A DNA stretch of 64,000 nt from Yponomeuta sedellus. Its lineage: Eukaryota > Arthropoda > Insecta > Lepidoptera > Yponomeutidae. Positions 49,001 to 49,891 of this stretch are shown in pieces (the first letter of the stretch is position 1; the number at the start of each line of letters is the position of its first letter). The notes beneath the pieces were generated by a model, which was given only the letters and a program-made list of their open reading frames with translations, had not been told where the DNA came from and did not search any database. The stretch lies in NCBI GenBank assembly GCA_934045075.1, contig OW203730.1, forward strand, positions 9,290,692 through 9,354,691, given 5' to 3'. Both the position numbers and the translations under genes were made by a program.

Positions 49001-49891
49001 AAGCTACTTTTGTGATTTCACTTGTGATTTATTGTGATTTCAGAGTAATCTGCATTTTAACTGAAATATTTATTCATTCCCACTATTATTTAATTTCCAG
49101 ATGCGAAGCAGTGTCAGCGAGCGACTATGTGGAATTCTCCAACTACATGACTGAGGACAATCGCTTCGGTCGTTACTGTGGTCAGATGAAGGAGTTCCAT
49201 GTAGAGTCAGACCGGAACTTCTTCAAAGTCACCTTCCGATCCAATGATCGGCTCGATGGCACCGGGTTCAAGGCTATCTATCAGTTCCTAGAGGTCACGG
49301 ACGAGTATCATGCGCCGGTGCAAGATGCAGCCGCCATTAGTACCAGTAAGTCCCGTTCACCTAATATTATAATCATACAAATACCTTATATTCGTGAAAT
49401 TCAAGCAAGAGTGAAATTGAGCAAGCCTTACCTATCACTAAACATTCGCGGGGCTAAAAGCTTGATTATTTTGAAACACTCCTCAGAGGCAGTTTAAATA
49501 ATCTGTGGTTATTTACACTGCCTCTAAGAAGTGCTTAAGGCAATAATGTTTTATAGGTAAATAAGACTGTAAGCGTATGATCGAGTTTTTTGTCTTCCAA
49601 TGTATTAATAATACTTACTAAACCATAGCTGATATTTCAAGATTAATATTGCCTTAATAAGTGCTATAGTATGGAGGATAATTATTTGTTTGCTAAAGGT
49701 ATTTGATTAAGGAAAAATAAGTTATGGAACCAGTTTCTATTTTGTCAGTAGATAATTAACAATAATTAATAGCCCAGGTGTACAAGTGAGTCAATCAATT
49801 AATTGTGATTACGTTTACAGATCTCATCAGCCATCTCCTGGTGCTTGCTGCACTTGCGGCAACACACCTGCATCAATATATCATCGGATGA
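2513..49891 (+). CDS. Two-CUB-domain secreted or GPI-anchored protein (split gene, 6 exons)
   Basis: Joining 2513-2615, 44886-45072, 45919-46109, 48460-48667, 49101-49345 and 49821-49891 gives an uninterrupted 334-aa reading frame. Every junction is GT/AG and the splice phases (1,2,1,2,1) agree. Residues 1-25 form a signal peptide, followed by two CUB domains (about 38-160 and 174-300). The last ~23 residues are hydrophobic and end at the stop with no cytoplasmic tail, as in GPI-anchored proteins. CUB domains are extracellular beta-sandwich modules that bind proteins or glycans. Insect proteins of this layout are often named suppressor-of-lurcher-like (receptor auxiliary proteins), but that match is from memory and uncertain. 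The weakest link is the first exon, 42 kb upstream; extra or different 5' exons are possible. Confidence 0.75.
2616..4073. other. Start of the long CUB intron, unique sequence
   Basis: No repeat, RNA gene or supported exon seen. Short open frames at 2902-3171 and 3420-3602 have no recognisable features. Confidence 0.5.
4074..4345 (-). repeat. LINE-like 3' end with (TTTCA)n tail
   Basis: The plus strand begins with imperfect GAAAT repeats, then TTTTATTCAAAGTAGTGCAG, GGTGTCCATTTC, AACTCCAACC and CAGACATCATTGTCATCT. Homologous copies occur at 15242-15850 and, in the opposite orientation, 53490-53765. Pentamer tails are typical of some non-LTR retrotransposons. No coding part remains. Confidence 0.7.
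4346..5960. other. Intronic sequence, mostly unique
   Basis: No gene. A short tail GGAAGGCCAACATCCAGCAG near 5330 resembles the 3' end of common lepidopteran LINEs. The stretch 4990-5120 is rich in AACTCTAT/CTTTTT low-complexity sequence. Confidence 0.5.
5965..6562 (-). repeat. Rep-B copy interrupted by Rep-C
   Basis: Minus-oriented 5S-like SINE. The part 5965-6264 runs from the 3' end (ATCAACCCTTTGTATG) through TTAACGAATGACATTACATG to TACTTAACCCTAGT. It resumes at 6515-6562 (GTGATTGATTCCAATC to CACGAGCGC). The gap is a complete Rep-C insertion. Confidence 0.85.
6265..6514 (-). mobile_element. Rep-C SINE-like element inside Rep-B
   Basis: Bounded by an 11-bp target duplication TTAACCCTAGT (6254-6264 and 6515-6525). 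On the minus strand the element runs TGCTGTGTGGTGTCGGCC to AGTATAGCCTGACGATGACGATG, ending in a trinucleotide tail like the (GAA)n of other copies. The nested position fixes both ends of the family. Confidence 0.88.
6563..9328. other. Intronic sequence with a poly-A retrocopy tail
   Basis: A retroelement-like end at about 7320-7466 has TTTTTATTTGAATAAATG and an A14 tract, similar to 1-75. The open frames at 7962-8321 and 8864-9088 (119 and 74 codons) lack recognisable domains and are treated as chance. Nothing else was identified. Confidence 0.5.
9330..9646 (-). mobile_element. Rep-A tRNA-like SINE, near full length
   Basis: Target duplication TTTACTTTATTT (12 bp) at 9330-9341 and 9635-9646. 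The minus strand contains box A (TTAGCTCAGTTGG) and box B (GGTTCGAATCC) in a cloverleaf-like core at about 9370-9442. The anticodon arm is CTGGC-ACGGATA-GCCAG, with C rather than T at loop position 2, and there is no long variable arm. It is a SINE, not a functional tRNA. Confidence 0.85.
10027..10200 (+). repeat. tRNA-derived SINE (Rep-D-like)
   Basis: The head GCCTCGATGGTCTAGCGG carries a box A-like sequence and GAGTTCGGTTCCC a box B-like one. The body continues CCTCTGTGGAGTG and GGGACCAGGACAAGG. Loss of acceptor pairing and the attached body argue against a real tRNA. Confidence 0.65.
10537..10725 (-). repeat. Rep-B fragment
   Basis: Reads CACGGGTCTCTTCCCGTATC, AGGAAGGTTAGGCC, GACAGTGGCGGGCC, AGTTATCAAGCCGCCC and stops before the 5S-like head: a 5'-truncated minus copy. 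The open frame that crosses it is a by-product of the repeat. Confidence 0.8.
10976..11485. mobile_element. hAT-type non-autonomous transposon
   Basis: Exact 8-bp target duplication GGTCGTAG at 10968-10975 and 11486-11493. Terminal inverted repeat CAGGGTTCGAAA / TTTTGAACCCTG. Both ends are packed with copies of GATAATTATC. Inside (about 11185-11276) one frame reads [20 protein letters not shown] then PI and stop, the acidic C terminus of a captured or transposase-derived protein. No transposase domain remains. Confidence 0.9.
11588..11787 (-). repeat. Rep-D tRNA-type SINE
   Basis: The minus strand starts GACCTCCGTGGCGCAGCGGT (box A) with GGTTCGAACCC (box B), then a body ending GAAGCAATGTATGTGCCTGT. 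Paralogues lie at 30380-30575 and 48021-48225. A real tRNA is unlikely because the body is shared among the three copies. Confidence 0.8.
12080..12180 (+). repeat. Dispersed repeat shared with 61232-61315
   Basis: TTTGCATCTACTCAATGAGA, ATACAGCGTCCAGTGGTATC and CCCATCTAGTGTGAGTGAAG (in complement) are shared, in opposite orientation, by the two locations. Class unknown; possibly a Rep-E relative. Confidence 0.65.
12290..12475 (-). repeat. Rep-E tRNA-type SINE
   Basis: The minus strand begins GCGGTGGTAGCTCAGTGGGT (box A) and has GGTTCGATCCC (box B). The other end is CTAACGGTGAAGGAAAACAT CGTGAGG. The best-preserved paralogue is at 16225-16505. Confidence 0.8.
12575..12832 (+). mobile_element. 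Rep-A SINE with an inverted tail piece at its left end
   Basis: Plus-oriented tRNA-like core (about 12729-12803) with tail AGCCTCTAAATAGGTTT. The left end carries an inverted tail segment (AAAAACCTATTTAGAGGCT at about 12630). The short direct repeats ATCAATAC at 12575-12582 and 12825-12832 are probably the target duplication. Confidence 0.78.
12833..13860. other. Intronic sequence without a gene
   Basis: A CCACTCGGGTCACAG / CATTCGGATCACACC motif recurs three times between 13470 and 13600, a locally repetitive patch of unknown origin. Nothing else is supported. Confidence 0.45.
13864..13985. repeat. MITE fragment (TTCACTAAGTAAATACTTAA family)
   Basis: Shares TTGAGAATTTCACTAAGTAA, GAGACAGCACTACAGTTA with 19085-19180 and with the more complete copy 56983-57092. 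Confidence 0.65.
13977..14030. mobile_element. Rep-A micro-insertion (32 bp)
   Basis: Only about 32 bp of Rep-A tail (AAAAACCTATTTAGAGGCTA plus AAAGAGGCTA) lies between direct repeats ATTTACTCAAT (13977-13987 and 14020-14030). The target duplication shows it is a real, severely truncated insertion. Confidence 0.75.
14037..14142. repeat. Imperfect inverted repeat, 36-bp arms
   Basis: Arms 14037-14072 and 14107-14142 (ATAAAGTTCC to CCAGGGCTG and complement) differ at about three positions, with a 34-bp spacer. Probably an old fold-back or MITE. Confidence 0.75.
14390..14520. repeat. Rep-E fragment
   Basis: CCCTCTGCAGCACATAGGGC TTCTCTC, CACCACGCGTGCCCAC and GATTGCCATTATTAAGCGCT GAGG match the left half of Rep-E. 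Confidence 0.6.
14537..14862 (+). repeat. Rep-B SINE, near full length
   Basis: The head GCTCGTGGCCTAGTCAAATC, GAGTTAAGCAACAACAGGCG, CGGTCAGGTGCAGGATGGGT matches the 5S-like region. The 3' part is diverged near the end (GGGGACATACAGGGTTGC). Confidence 0.85.
14970..15240. other. GC-rich unique block with a long hairpin
   Basis: GC content is clearly above the neighbours and no repeat family is recognised. A hairpin lies at 15152-15205 (see findings). It could be a conserved non-coding element or an unrecognised exon of a non-coding RNA; neither is shown. Confidence 0.35.
15242..15850 (-). repeat. LINE-like 3' end, interrupted
   Basis: The first half (15242-15407: TTTTATTCAAAGTAGCGCAG, AACTCCAAACTTTGTC) and second half (15720-15850: CAGACATCATTGTCATCT, TTTTGGCACAAAGTG) together match 4100-4345 and 53490-53765. 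A 312-bp insertion separates them. Confidence 0.8.
15408..15719. mobile_element. Insertion with 14-bp target duplication in the LINE end
   Basis: AGTTTACATAATTA is duplicated at 15394-15407 and 15720-15733. The insert starts TTTTCGGGGCTTAATCGCGT and contains CCTCGACGTTTCGACGACGT, shared with the fold-back at 54390-54534. The duplication length suggests retroposition. Confidence 0.75.
15851..16224. other. Intronic sequence, no gene seen
   Basis: Contains a small imperfect hairpin GGAAACGCTAGC / GATAGCGTTTCC at about 15963-16002. No repeat family recognised. Confidence 0.45.
16225..16505 (-). repeat. Rep-E tRNA-type SINE, longest copy
   Basis: Runs from the body (GTCTCACTCCAGGG, AGAAAGAGTATGGGC, CACCACGGGTGCC) to GTTTTCCTTCACCGTTAGCA and a minus-strand tRNA-like head with box B complement GGAATCGAACC. 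The open frame across it is a by-product. Confidence 0.8.
16506..17336. other. Intronic sequence, no supported gene
   Basis: A 111-codon minus open frame at 16858-17193 has no recognisable domain or splice support. No repeat identified. Confidence 0.4.
17337..17594 (-). repeat. Rep-C element
   Basis: The plus strand reads CTTCTTCAGGCTATATTAGT, CCACTGCTCGACATAGCCC, GGGGATCGCAG, CGACACCACACAGCA. GTTGATC occurs on both sides as a possible short target duplication. Confidence 0.82.
17645..17765 (-). repeat. LINE-like 3' end (AATATTCTTTAT family)
   Basis: GATAAGAATATTCTTTATTT followed by AATTAGCGGCCTTATTG. The same pair of motifs occurs at 33887-33985 and, reversed, 53205-53325. The (TTATC)n-like end is typical of some CR1-type LINEs; the class is inferred. 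Confidence 0.65.
17766..18411. other. Intronic sequence, no gene seen
   Basis: No repeat family or open frame worth noting. Confidence 0.4.
18412..18635 (-). repeat. Rep-B fragment
   Basis: GGGGCACGGGTCTCTTCC to GGCTTAACG, GCCGGCACCAACTGCTTAAC and GCCTTGCGATGCACGG; internally deleted and lacking the 5S-like head. Confidence 0.78.
18636..19372. other. Intronic sequence with MITE remnant
   Basis: 19085-19180 is a fragment of the CTAAGTAAATAC MITE family. About 18950-19015 (GACGGATTGACACC, GGGTCCTGTCTGACTCC) resembles the end of a common lepidopteran repeat with GACAGACGGAC motifs. Confidence 0.45.
19392..20704. mobile_element. Palindromic array of Rep-A units with one target duplication
   Basis: Two complete 309-bp Rep-A units lie head to tail in minus orientation (from 19392 and 19701) plus a third truncated after TTCGAACCC at 20059. 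After a short junction (20060-20068), two inverted units run in plus orientation to about 20704. The whole is flanked by the duplicated sequence TGTAGGCATAGCAAAATTT (19373-19391, 20705-20723; up to 19 bp, of which the outermost bases could belong to the element). The 65-codon frame that appears three times is Rep-A sequence, not a gene. Confidence 0.88.
20871..21233 (+). repeat. Rep-B SINE, full length
   Basis: From AGCGCTCGTGGCCTAGGCGA to CAAGTGTTGATAACGA. It contains AAGCAACAACAGGCGCGGTC and ACAGGATGGGTGAGCGTCCC, the 5S-like internal promoter region, and a body ending in a hairpin-rich segment (CCTTCCTGCGATGCAGGAAG). Confidence 0.9.
21380..21785 (+). repeat. Rep-A compound copy
   Basis: A full plus-oriented Rep-A (about 21487-21740) is flanked on the left by an inverted, internally deleted Rep-A piece (21380-21486) and on the right by a second short inverted piece (TACTCTCTGTATTACGTACA). 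This is the same fold-back arrangement seen in other copies. Confidence 0.8.
21790..21965. repeat. Rep-E fragments
   Basis: CTTCCTCACGATATCTGCAC, GTTAGCGAGTGGTATTGC and, after a break, CCTGAAGGCCTATGCCCTGC: decayed and rearranged Rep-E. Confidence 0.6.
21966..22448. other. Intronic sequence, no gene seen
   Basis: AT-rich and without recognised features. Confidence 0.4.
22449..22675 (-). repeat. Rep-B, 5' half
   Basis: The minus copy begins within the body (TATCAAGCCGCAC) and runs to the head (GATTGATTCCAATCACTCGG, TTCGCCTAGGCCACAAGCG). It has the complement of the 5S-like region, CACCCATCCTGTACCTGACC. Confidence 0.85.
22973..23076. mobile_element. Rep-A micro-insertion with fold-back tail
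   Basis: AGACATATTTTAT is duplicated (22973-22985, 23064-23076). The 78-bp insert contains an inverted Rep-A tail end (AACCTATTTAGAGGCTAAAA) joined to a forward distal tail (GCACGGGTTAGTGCATTAAA), with no tRNA core. Confidence 0.8.
23110..23325 (+). repeat. Non-LTR-derived repeat with internal palindrome
   Basis: ATATTATAAATGTGAAAG, TAACTGTTGAACGGATTAGG and ending GACGAAGTCGTGGGCAGCAG, a common lepidopteran repeat. Relatives start at 575 and 37800 (minus). A perfect 21-bp palindrome lies at 23227-23276. Confidence 0.75.
23326..23994. other. Intronic sequence, no gene seen
   Basis: No repeat family or plausible exon noted. Confidence 0.4.
23997..24358 (+). repeat. Rep-B SINE, full length
   Basis: One of the best-preserved copies, from GCGCTCGTGGCCTAGGCGAA to AAGGGTTGATAACGACG. 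Any open frame in it is repeat-derived. Confidence 0.9.
24574..24780 (+). CDS. Possible small signal-peptide protein or first coding exon
   Basis: From the Met at 24583 the frame reads [20 protein letters not shown], then [20 protein letters not shown] and [13 protein letters not shown], to a stop at 24778-24780. It looks like a signal peptide followed by protein-like, non-repeat sequence. A possible donor lies in ATTG|GTTAGT near 24745, phase 2, which does not match CUB exon 2. It sits between repeats in the long intron. No family was recognised and chance is possible. Confidence 0.25.
   Translation, partial: RAGMLVKLLIYLSPLMYVHTAPYMEPRRLYNVLGRETVELVLPEDVKFVTEVSPVDNWLVASEIFALR
25290..25660 (+). 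pseudogene. LINE reverse-transcriptase C-terminal remnant
   Basis: Frames read [20 protein letters not shown], then after stops and shifts [23 protein letters not shown] and [13 protein letters not shown]. This is the conserved C-terminal end of a common insect non-LTR retrotransposon ORF2. It is broken by stops and frameshifts, with only the 3' end present. A related, partly inverted copy is at 40088-40385. Confidence 0.75.
25930..26475. other. Intronic sequence with CT/GA-rich patch
   Basis: GAGAGAGAGAAAGAGAGGGAGA at about 25970-25992 and Rep-E-like CTTGCTAACGGTGAAGGTGA (about 26058). A short LINE-like tail CCTCACGCCTATATCCCAG lies near 26415. No gene. Confidence 0.45.
26476..27063 (-). 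mobile_element. PIF/Harbinger-like element with N-terminal transposase remnant
   Basis: TAA is duplicated at 26473-26475 and 27064-27066, the TWA-type target of PIF/Harbinger. The ends are inverted repeats (AGGCT..TTAC.CCG.GGCAACA). Near them lie many short motifs GCGGCAT and TGCGACA. On the minus strand from 26841 the frame reads [25 protein letters not shown], then, after a frameshift, LFKNFTRIS, both reminiscent of Harbinger transposase N termini. The DDE catalytic part is deleted, so it is non-autonomous. Confidence 0.8.
27085..27500 (-). pseudogene. LINE ORF2 C-terminal remnant and 3' UTR
   Basis: The minus frame reads [45 protein letters not shown] and [19 protein letters not shown], the C-terminal tail of a widespread insect non-LTR retrotransposon. 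It ends with [20 protein letters not shown] near the 3' UTR. The 3' UTR motif GCATGCACGCACGCC is shared with the palindromes at 57271-57428. The upstream RT domain is absent. Confidence 0.8.
27501..27905. other. Intronic sequence, no gene seen
   Basis: No repeat family or exon recognised. Confidence 0.4.
27908..28073 (-). repeat. Rep-A copy, 5'-truncated
   Basis: Tail, tRNA-like core and CATCAGTGAAATTTCGAACC up to CTCTGTATTACGAG. TTTATGA on both sides may be the target duplication. Confidence 0.8.
28445..28556 (-). repeat. Rep-A copy truncated at the anticodon arm
   Basis: Contains the distal tail TAATGCACTAACCCGTGCTG, tail and T arm, and ends at CTGGCTATCCATGCCAG, i.e. just past the anticodon stem-loop. 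The D arm and 5' region are missing. Confidence 0.82.
28785..28890. repeat. Rep-E fragment
   Basis: CCCACTGTAGGGCACAGGTC TTCTCTCAGA, GGCTTAGTCACCACGCATGC CC. Confidence 0.6.
28907..29270 (+). repeat. Rep-B SINE, full length
   Basis: AGCGCTCGTGGCCTAGGCGA to GGGTTGATAACGAGG, close to the copies at 20871 and 23997. A Rep-E scrap (TTCCTCACGGTGTTTTCCTT) follows at about 29301. Confidence 0.9.
29285..29871. other. Intronic sequence, no gene seen
   Basis: After the Rep-E scrap, no further feature was recognised. Confidence 0.4.
29872..30230 (+). repeat. Rep-B copy with Rep-C scraps
   Basis: Diverged Rep-B (CCGCTCGTGGCCTAGCCGAA onward) disrupted near 30060-30110 by ATAGCCTGAAGAAGAAG, the (GAA)n end of Rep-C. 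It is followed at 30177-30225 by an opposite Rep-C end (CTTCTTCTTCTTCAGGCTAT). Confidence 0.75.
30380..30575 (-). repeat. Rep-D tRNA-type SINE
   Basis: The minus strand starts GACCTCTGTGGCGCAGCGGT AGCGC with a box B-like GATTCGATCCC and ends in GTCTGTGCCTGTATGTAAA. It provides an empty-site comparison for the mariner insertion at 47451. Confidence 0.8.
30648..30850 (-). repeat. Rep-A copy
   Basis: Distal tail, tail, full tRNA-like core and 5' flank to TCTCTGTATTATG. The sequences TAGTTTGATTTTACA and TAGTTTAATTTACA on the two sides are probably a diverged target duplication. Confidence 0.8.
30885..31110. repeat. Rep-E copy with (CT)n microsatellite
   Basis: Rep-E from GTAGCAATACCACTCGCCGA to ATGCCCTGCAGTGAGACGC, with an expanded CT/GA microsatellite at 31010-31080. 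The low-complexity arginine/glutamate frame on the minus strand comes from this tract. Confidence 0.75.
31205..31429. mobile_element. MITE with CTGTTAGCTTT terminal inverted repeats
   Basis: Ends CTGTTAGCTTTTAGGATATA and its diverged complement AAGCTAACAG. The 225-bp body (CTCTAGAGTAGGCTTCGGTT, GATCGAGTTCTG, CCGATTCTATCCG) is shared with 54873-55090. No clear target duplication. Confidence 0.75.
31430..31690. other. AT-rich intronic sequence
   Basis: Nothing recognised. Confidence 0.35.
31691..32675. other. Intronic sequence with Rep-E scraps and two palindromes
   Basis: Rep-E pieces at about 31705-31850 and 32505-32670. Between them lie two strong palindromes (32256-32305 and 32325-32362). 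No coding sequence. Confidence 0.5.
32256..32362. repeat. Two adjacent perfect palindromes
   Basis: First: 23-bp arms 32256-32278 and 32283-32305 with 4-nt loop GTTG. Second: 17-bp arms 32325-32341 and 32346-32362 with loop GCTT. The intervening sequence repeats AACTATAGG from the first arm. Confidence 0.9.
32722..32893. repeat. Direct duplication of about 50 bp
   Basis: GTTAAATGAAGTTCCTCATA and the following 30 bp (to GGCTTTTTTCAAT) appear near 32722-32773 and again near 32841-32891, about 120 bp apart, almost identical. Confidence 0.85.
32894..33886. other. Intronic sequence, no gene seen
   Basis: No repeat family or plausible exon identified. Confidence 0.4.
33887..33985 (-). repeat. LINE-like 3' end (AATATTCTTTAT family)
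   Basis: ATAAGATAAGATAAGAATAT TCTTTATTGTACACC then CAATTGGCGGCCTTATTG, homologous to 17645-17765. Confidence 0.7.
34206..34406. mobile_element. Fold-back Rep-A centred on the anticodon loop
   Basis: AATAATTTGTTTA is duplicated at 34206-34218 and 34394-34406. The insert is a perfect inverted repeat: left arm ending 34279 and right arm starting 34287, each about 65 bp (tail, T arm and half the anticodon arm). The 7-nt loop TATCCGT at 34280-34286 is the anticodon loop in complement. The right arm continues with the distal tail GCACGGGTTAGTGCATT. Confidence 0.92.
34562..34800 (+). repeat. Rep-A copy, plus orientation, diverged
   Basis: AAACCTAACTGCAAAGTAGG, the tRNA-like core with altered D arm (TTAGCTCCGTTGGTGGAAGA) and tail AGCCTCTAAATAGACTTTT. 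An older copy judging by mismatches. Confidence 0.82.
34927..35032 (+). mobile_element. Rep-A truncated at the anticodon arm, with target duplication
   Basis: ACAAATAAACATA is duplicated at 34927-34939 and 35020-35032. The 80-bp insert begins GCCACGGCACGGATAGCCAG, i.e. inside the anticodon arm, and runs through the T arm to the tail. Confidence 0.9.
35195..35500 (-). mobile_element. Rep-C element inside a Rep-E fragment
   Basis: AGTAAGGACTT is duplicated at 35239-35249 and 35486-35496. The insert (35250-35485) reads CTTCTTCTTCAGGCTATATT to CGACACCACACAGCCACAC. The interrupted host is GCACACTGCAGGGCACAGGC CTTCTC, a Rep-E end. Confidence 0.85.
35501..36245. other. Intronic sequence, no gene seen
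   Basis: No recognised repeat or exon. Confidence 0.4.
36247..36690 (+). repeat. Rep-A copy interrupted by a MITE
   Basis: Left inverted tail piece (AACCTATTTAGAGGCTAAAA), 5' flank, complete tRNA-like core (about 36336-36410) and tail AGCCTCTA. The tail resumes at 36633 (TAAATAGGTTTTAG) and continues with the distal tail (GCAGAGGTTAGTGTATTAAA). Confidence 0.88.
36424..36632. mobile_element. MITE with TA target duplication inside Rep-A
   Basis: Terminal inverted repeat GCCTCCTAAGCC at 36424 and its complement ending 36632, flanked by TA (36422-36423, 36633-36634). Removing 211 bp (element plus one TA) restores the intact Rep-A tail CCTCTAAATAGG. TA targets and short inverted repeats suggest a Tc1/mariner-superfamily MITE; it has no coding capacity. 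Confidence 0.85.
36742..36843 (-). mobile_element. Rep-A truncated at the anticodon arm, with target duplication
   Basis: CTGATTAAGGTCA (36742-36754) and CTGATTACGGTCA (36831-36843) differ at one base. The insert carries tail and T arm and stops at CTATCCGTGCC, within the anticodon arm. Confidence 0.85.
37089..37310 (+). repeat. Rep-B, 5' half
   Basis: GTGCTCGTGGCCTAGTCGAA to GCCTTATGAGCGG, with a small insertion (TTATCGCGCC) in the 5S-like region. Confidence 0.82.
37311..37927. other. Sequence downstream of LIG3
   Basis: Contains a TATAATATTAAGTAGGATAT repeat end in minus orientation (about 37720-37800) and a short inverted repeat TGTCTCACACTTGAGTGTGA near 37672. No gene. Confidence 0.5.
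37928..37933 (-). terminator. Polyadenylation signal of LIG3
   Basis: The minus strand reads AATAAA about 65 bp after the LIG3 stop, the nearest canonical signal. A Rep-type TTATAATATTAAG repeat end follows at about 37720-37800. Confidence 0.5.
37998..39061 (-). CDS. LIG3: LIG3 exon 4: end of OB fold, linker and BRCT domain
   Basis: The acceptor TGATTCCAG|GA gives [33 protein letters not shown] and [11 protein letters not shown], the end of the catalytic core. About 200 residues of Lys/Ser/Glu-rich low-complexity linker follow. The last ~95 aa form a BRCT domain ([40 protein letters not shown]), the module that binds XRCC1 in vertebrates. Stop TAG is at 38000-37998. Confidence 0.96.
37998..44502 (-). 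CDS. LIG3: DNA ligase 3 (ATP-dependent), split gene, 4 exons
   Basis: Exons 44502-42904, 41804-41651, 40710-40447 and 39061-37998 join in frame (phases 0,1,1) to a 1026-aa protein, close to the length of vertebrate ligase III. It seals single-strand nicks in base-excision and single-strand-break repair and, in animals, mitochondrial DNA. The order is PARP-type zinc finger (C21, C24, H54, C57), DNA-binding domain, nucleotidyl transferase with catalytic Lys393 in [11 protein letters not shown]-fold, a long K/S/E-rich disordered linker, then BRCT (about the last 95 aa). An in-frame TAG lies upstream of ATG 44502 with no in-frame ATG between, supporting this start for unspliced 5' sequence. No mitochondrial leader is encoded in frame. 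Confidence 0.97.
39822..39924. repeat. Inverted repeat, 30-bp arms
   Basis: Arms 39822-39851 and 39895-39924 (TAAACTGTTTTTACACGGAT and complement) differ at one base. The spacer contains GTGCCGAAACGTCGG, a motif reminiscent of the CGACGTTTCGACG of the fold-back at 54390. Confidence 0.85.
40088..40385. pseudogene. LINE 3' fragment with internal inversion
   Basis: The part 40200-40385 in plus orientation matches 25490-25650 (GAAACGAAGCAGAGGACGAG, CAAGCAGCATTGG, AATTGGAACGAATGGAGAG). The adjoining 40100-40199 matches the preceding part of the same LINE (AGATAAAGACGAGGC, CCAATGCATCCTGAA) but on the minus strand. This is the signature of a 5' inversion during insertion. Confidence 0.75.
40447..40710 (-). 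CDS. LIG3: LIG3 exon 3: OB-fold part
   Basis: The acceptor CATTTCCAG|GT continues the frame as [16 protein letters not shown], followed by [15 protein letters not shown] and a C-terminal VWEITG. The donor is ACAG|GTTTGT, weaker than the others but required to join WEITG to TEFTK in exon 4. A LINE fragment ends only about 60 bp beyond this donor. Confidence 0.93.
40752..40855 (+). repeat. Rep-B head only
   Basis: GCGCTCGTGGCCTAGGCGAA to CCGTCCCGTGACTAC; stops just after the 5S-like region. Confidence 0.82.
41335..41603. repeat. Fold-back Rep-B palindrome, 123-bp arms
   Basis: Arms 41335-41457 and 41481-41603 are inverted copies of the Rep-B 3' part (GTTATCAACCC to GACAGTGGC and complement) with a few differences. 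The 23-nt spacer still contains Rep-B sequence (GGGCCTTACTGTC). Confidence 0.88.
41651..41804 (-). CDS. LIG3: LIG3 exon 2: ligase motifs IV and V
   Basis: The minus-strand acceptor ATTTCAG|GTC is followed by [13 protein letters not shown] (motif IV) and [15 protein letters not shown] (motif V), then [11 protein letters not shown] leading into the OB fold. The donor is G|GTAGGT, phase 1. The exon was found by translating between the two longer exons; it has no start codon of its own. Confidence 0.95.
41823..41920. repeat. Tandem duplication, 2 x 49 bp
   Basis: AACACCTGTAACTTCCTGAT and the following 29 bp (to TCATCTATGTA) occur at 41823-41871 and 41872-41920, identical. The duplication begins within 20 bp of the LIG3 exon 2 acceptor, so the branch-point region is duplicated. 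Confidence 0.92.
42175..42418. mobile_element. Fold-back Rep-A centred on the D loop
   Basis: ATAATATTAATGCT is duplicated at 42175-42188 and 42405-42418. The insert is an inverted repeat with about 79-bp arms (ending 42269, starting 42278). The 8-nt centre TACCAATT (42270-42277) is the D loop in complement, and the arms include tail, T arm, anticodon arm and D stem. Confidence 0.92.
42904..44502 (-). CDS. LIG3: LIG3 exon 1: zinc finger, DNA-binding and adenylation domains
   Basis: This encodes residues 1-533. The finger spacing is C-x2-C-x29-H-x2-C, as in PARP-type fingers that sense nicks. Ligase motif I is [12 protein letters not shown] (Lys393 receives AMP). Also visible are [23 protein letters not shown] and [10 protein letters not shown] (motif III). 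The donor is GAG|GTAAGG, phase 0. Confidence 0.97.
44503..44885. promoter_or_regulatory. LIG3 upstream region / end of CUB intron 1
   Basis: Only about 380 bp separate the LIG3 start codon from CUB exon 2 on the other strand. This must hold the LIG3 promoter and 5' UTR as well as the polypyrimidine tract and acceptor (ending 44885) of the long CUB intron. No TATA box or repeat is obvious. Confidence 0.4.
44886..45072 (+). CDS. CUB gene exon 2: first half of CUB domain 1
   Basis: The acceptor TTACTTCCAG|CA is preceded by a pyrimidine tract and the donor is GA|GTAAGTA. The translation contains CHQEF, then [19 protein letters not shown], the classic CUB opening (G.. SPNYP.PY.....C), then a beta-strand [12 protein letters not shown]. 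It starts in phase 1 and ends in phase 2. Confidence 0.9.
45073..45918 (+). other. CUB intron 2
   Basis: Contains a diverged Rep-B at 45465-45770 (GCGCTCGTGGCCTAGCCGAG to AAGGGTTGATATCG). Nothing else seen. Confidence 0.85.
45919..46109 (+). CDS. CUB gene exon 3: second half of CUB domain 1
   Basis: The acceptor is TTATTTTCAG|C and the donor A|GTAAGT. It encodes [19 protein letters not shown], then DTFCG, and ends with a strand [10 protein letters not shown], matching the second Cys pair and last strand of a CUB fold. The usual acidic calcium-site residues of the D-Y/L-V type are not obvious here. Confidence 0.88.
47436..48225 (-). repeat. Rep-D SINE interrupted by mariner
   Basis: 48023-48225 is a minus-oriented Rep-D (GCATGGTAGGCAGATGCGCT, TACATTGCTTCTGGCCC). 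The last bases of the same SINE (TTTACATA) lie left of the mariner, as in intact copies at 11588 and 30380. Confidence 0.82.
47451..48020 (-). mobile_element. Internally deleted mariner element (DD37D type)
   Basis: Terminal inverted repeats of 25 identical bp starting CAGGGGTCGGCACTCGAAGT, with TA duplicated at 47449-47450 and 48021-48022. The minus strand carries the last ~145 codons of a transposase (to stop at 47583): [50 protein letters not shown] and [15 protein letters not shown]. Between the Asp of QQD and that of PMD there are 37 residues. The N-terminal DNA-binding half and the first catalytic Asp are deleted, so it cannot move by itself. Confidence 0.93.
48460..48667 (+). CDS. CUB gene exon 4: first half of CUB domain 2
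   Basis: The acceptor is CATTTACAG|A and the donor CC|GTAAGT. The translation has [19 protein letters not shown], then [16 protein letters not shown], the start of a second CUB module with potential N-glycosylation sites NST and NGT. Its phases mirror those of exon 2, so the two CUB domains share an intron pattern, as expected after domain duplication. Confidence 0.9.
49101..49345 (+). CDS. CUB gene exon 5: second half of CUB domain 2
   Basis: The acceptor is TAATTTCCAG|A and the donor A|GTAAGT. It contains [44 protein letters not shown]: the conserved D-Y-V/E-F, R-Y-C-G and F-x-S-N/D-x-x-x-x-G-T-G-F signatures of a CUB domain. After the domain comes a short linker. Confidence 0.93.
49346..49820 (+). 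other. CUB intron 5
   Basis: Short intron without recognisable repeats. The intron between exons 4 and 5 (48668-49100) is likewise free of repeats. Confidence 0.85.
49821..49891 (+). CDS. CUB gene exon 6: hydrophobic C-terminal tail
   Basis: The acceptor is GTTTACAG|AT. It adds [18 protein letters not shown], then YIIG and stop TGA at 49889-49891. A hydrophobic stretch reaching the C terminus with no basic cytoplasmic tail suggests GPI attachment; a weak single-pass anchor is the alternative. Confidence 0.85.
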
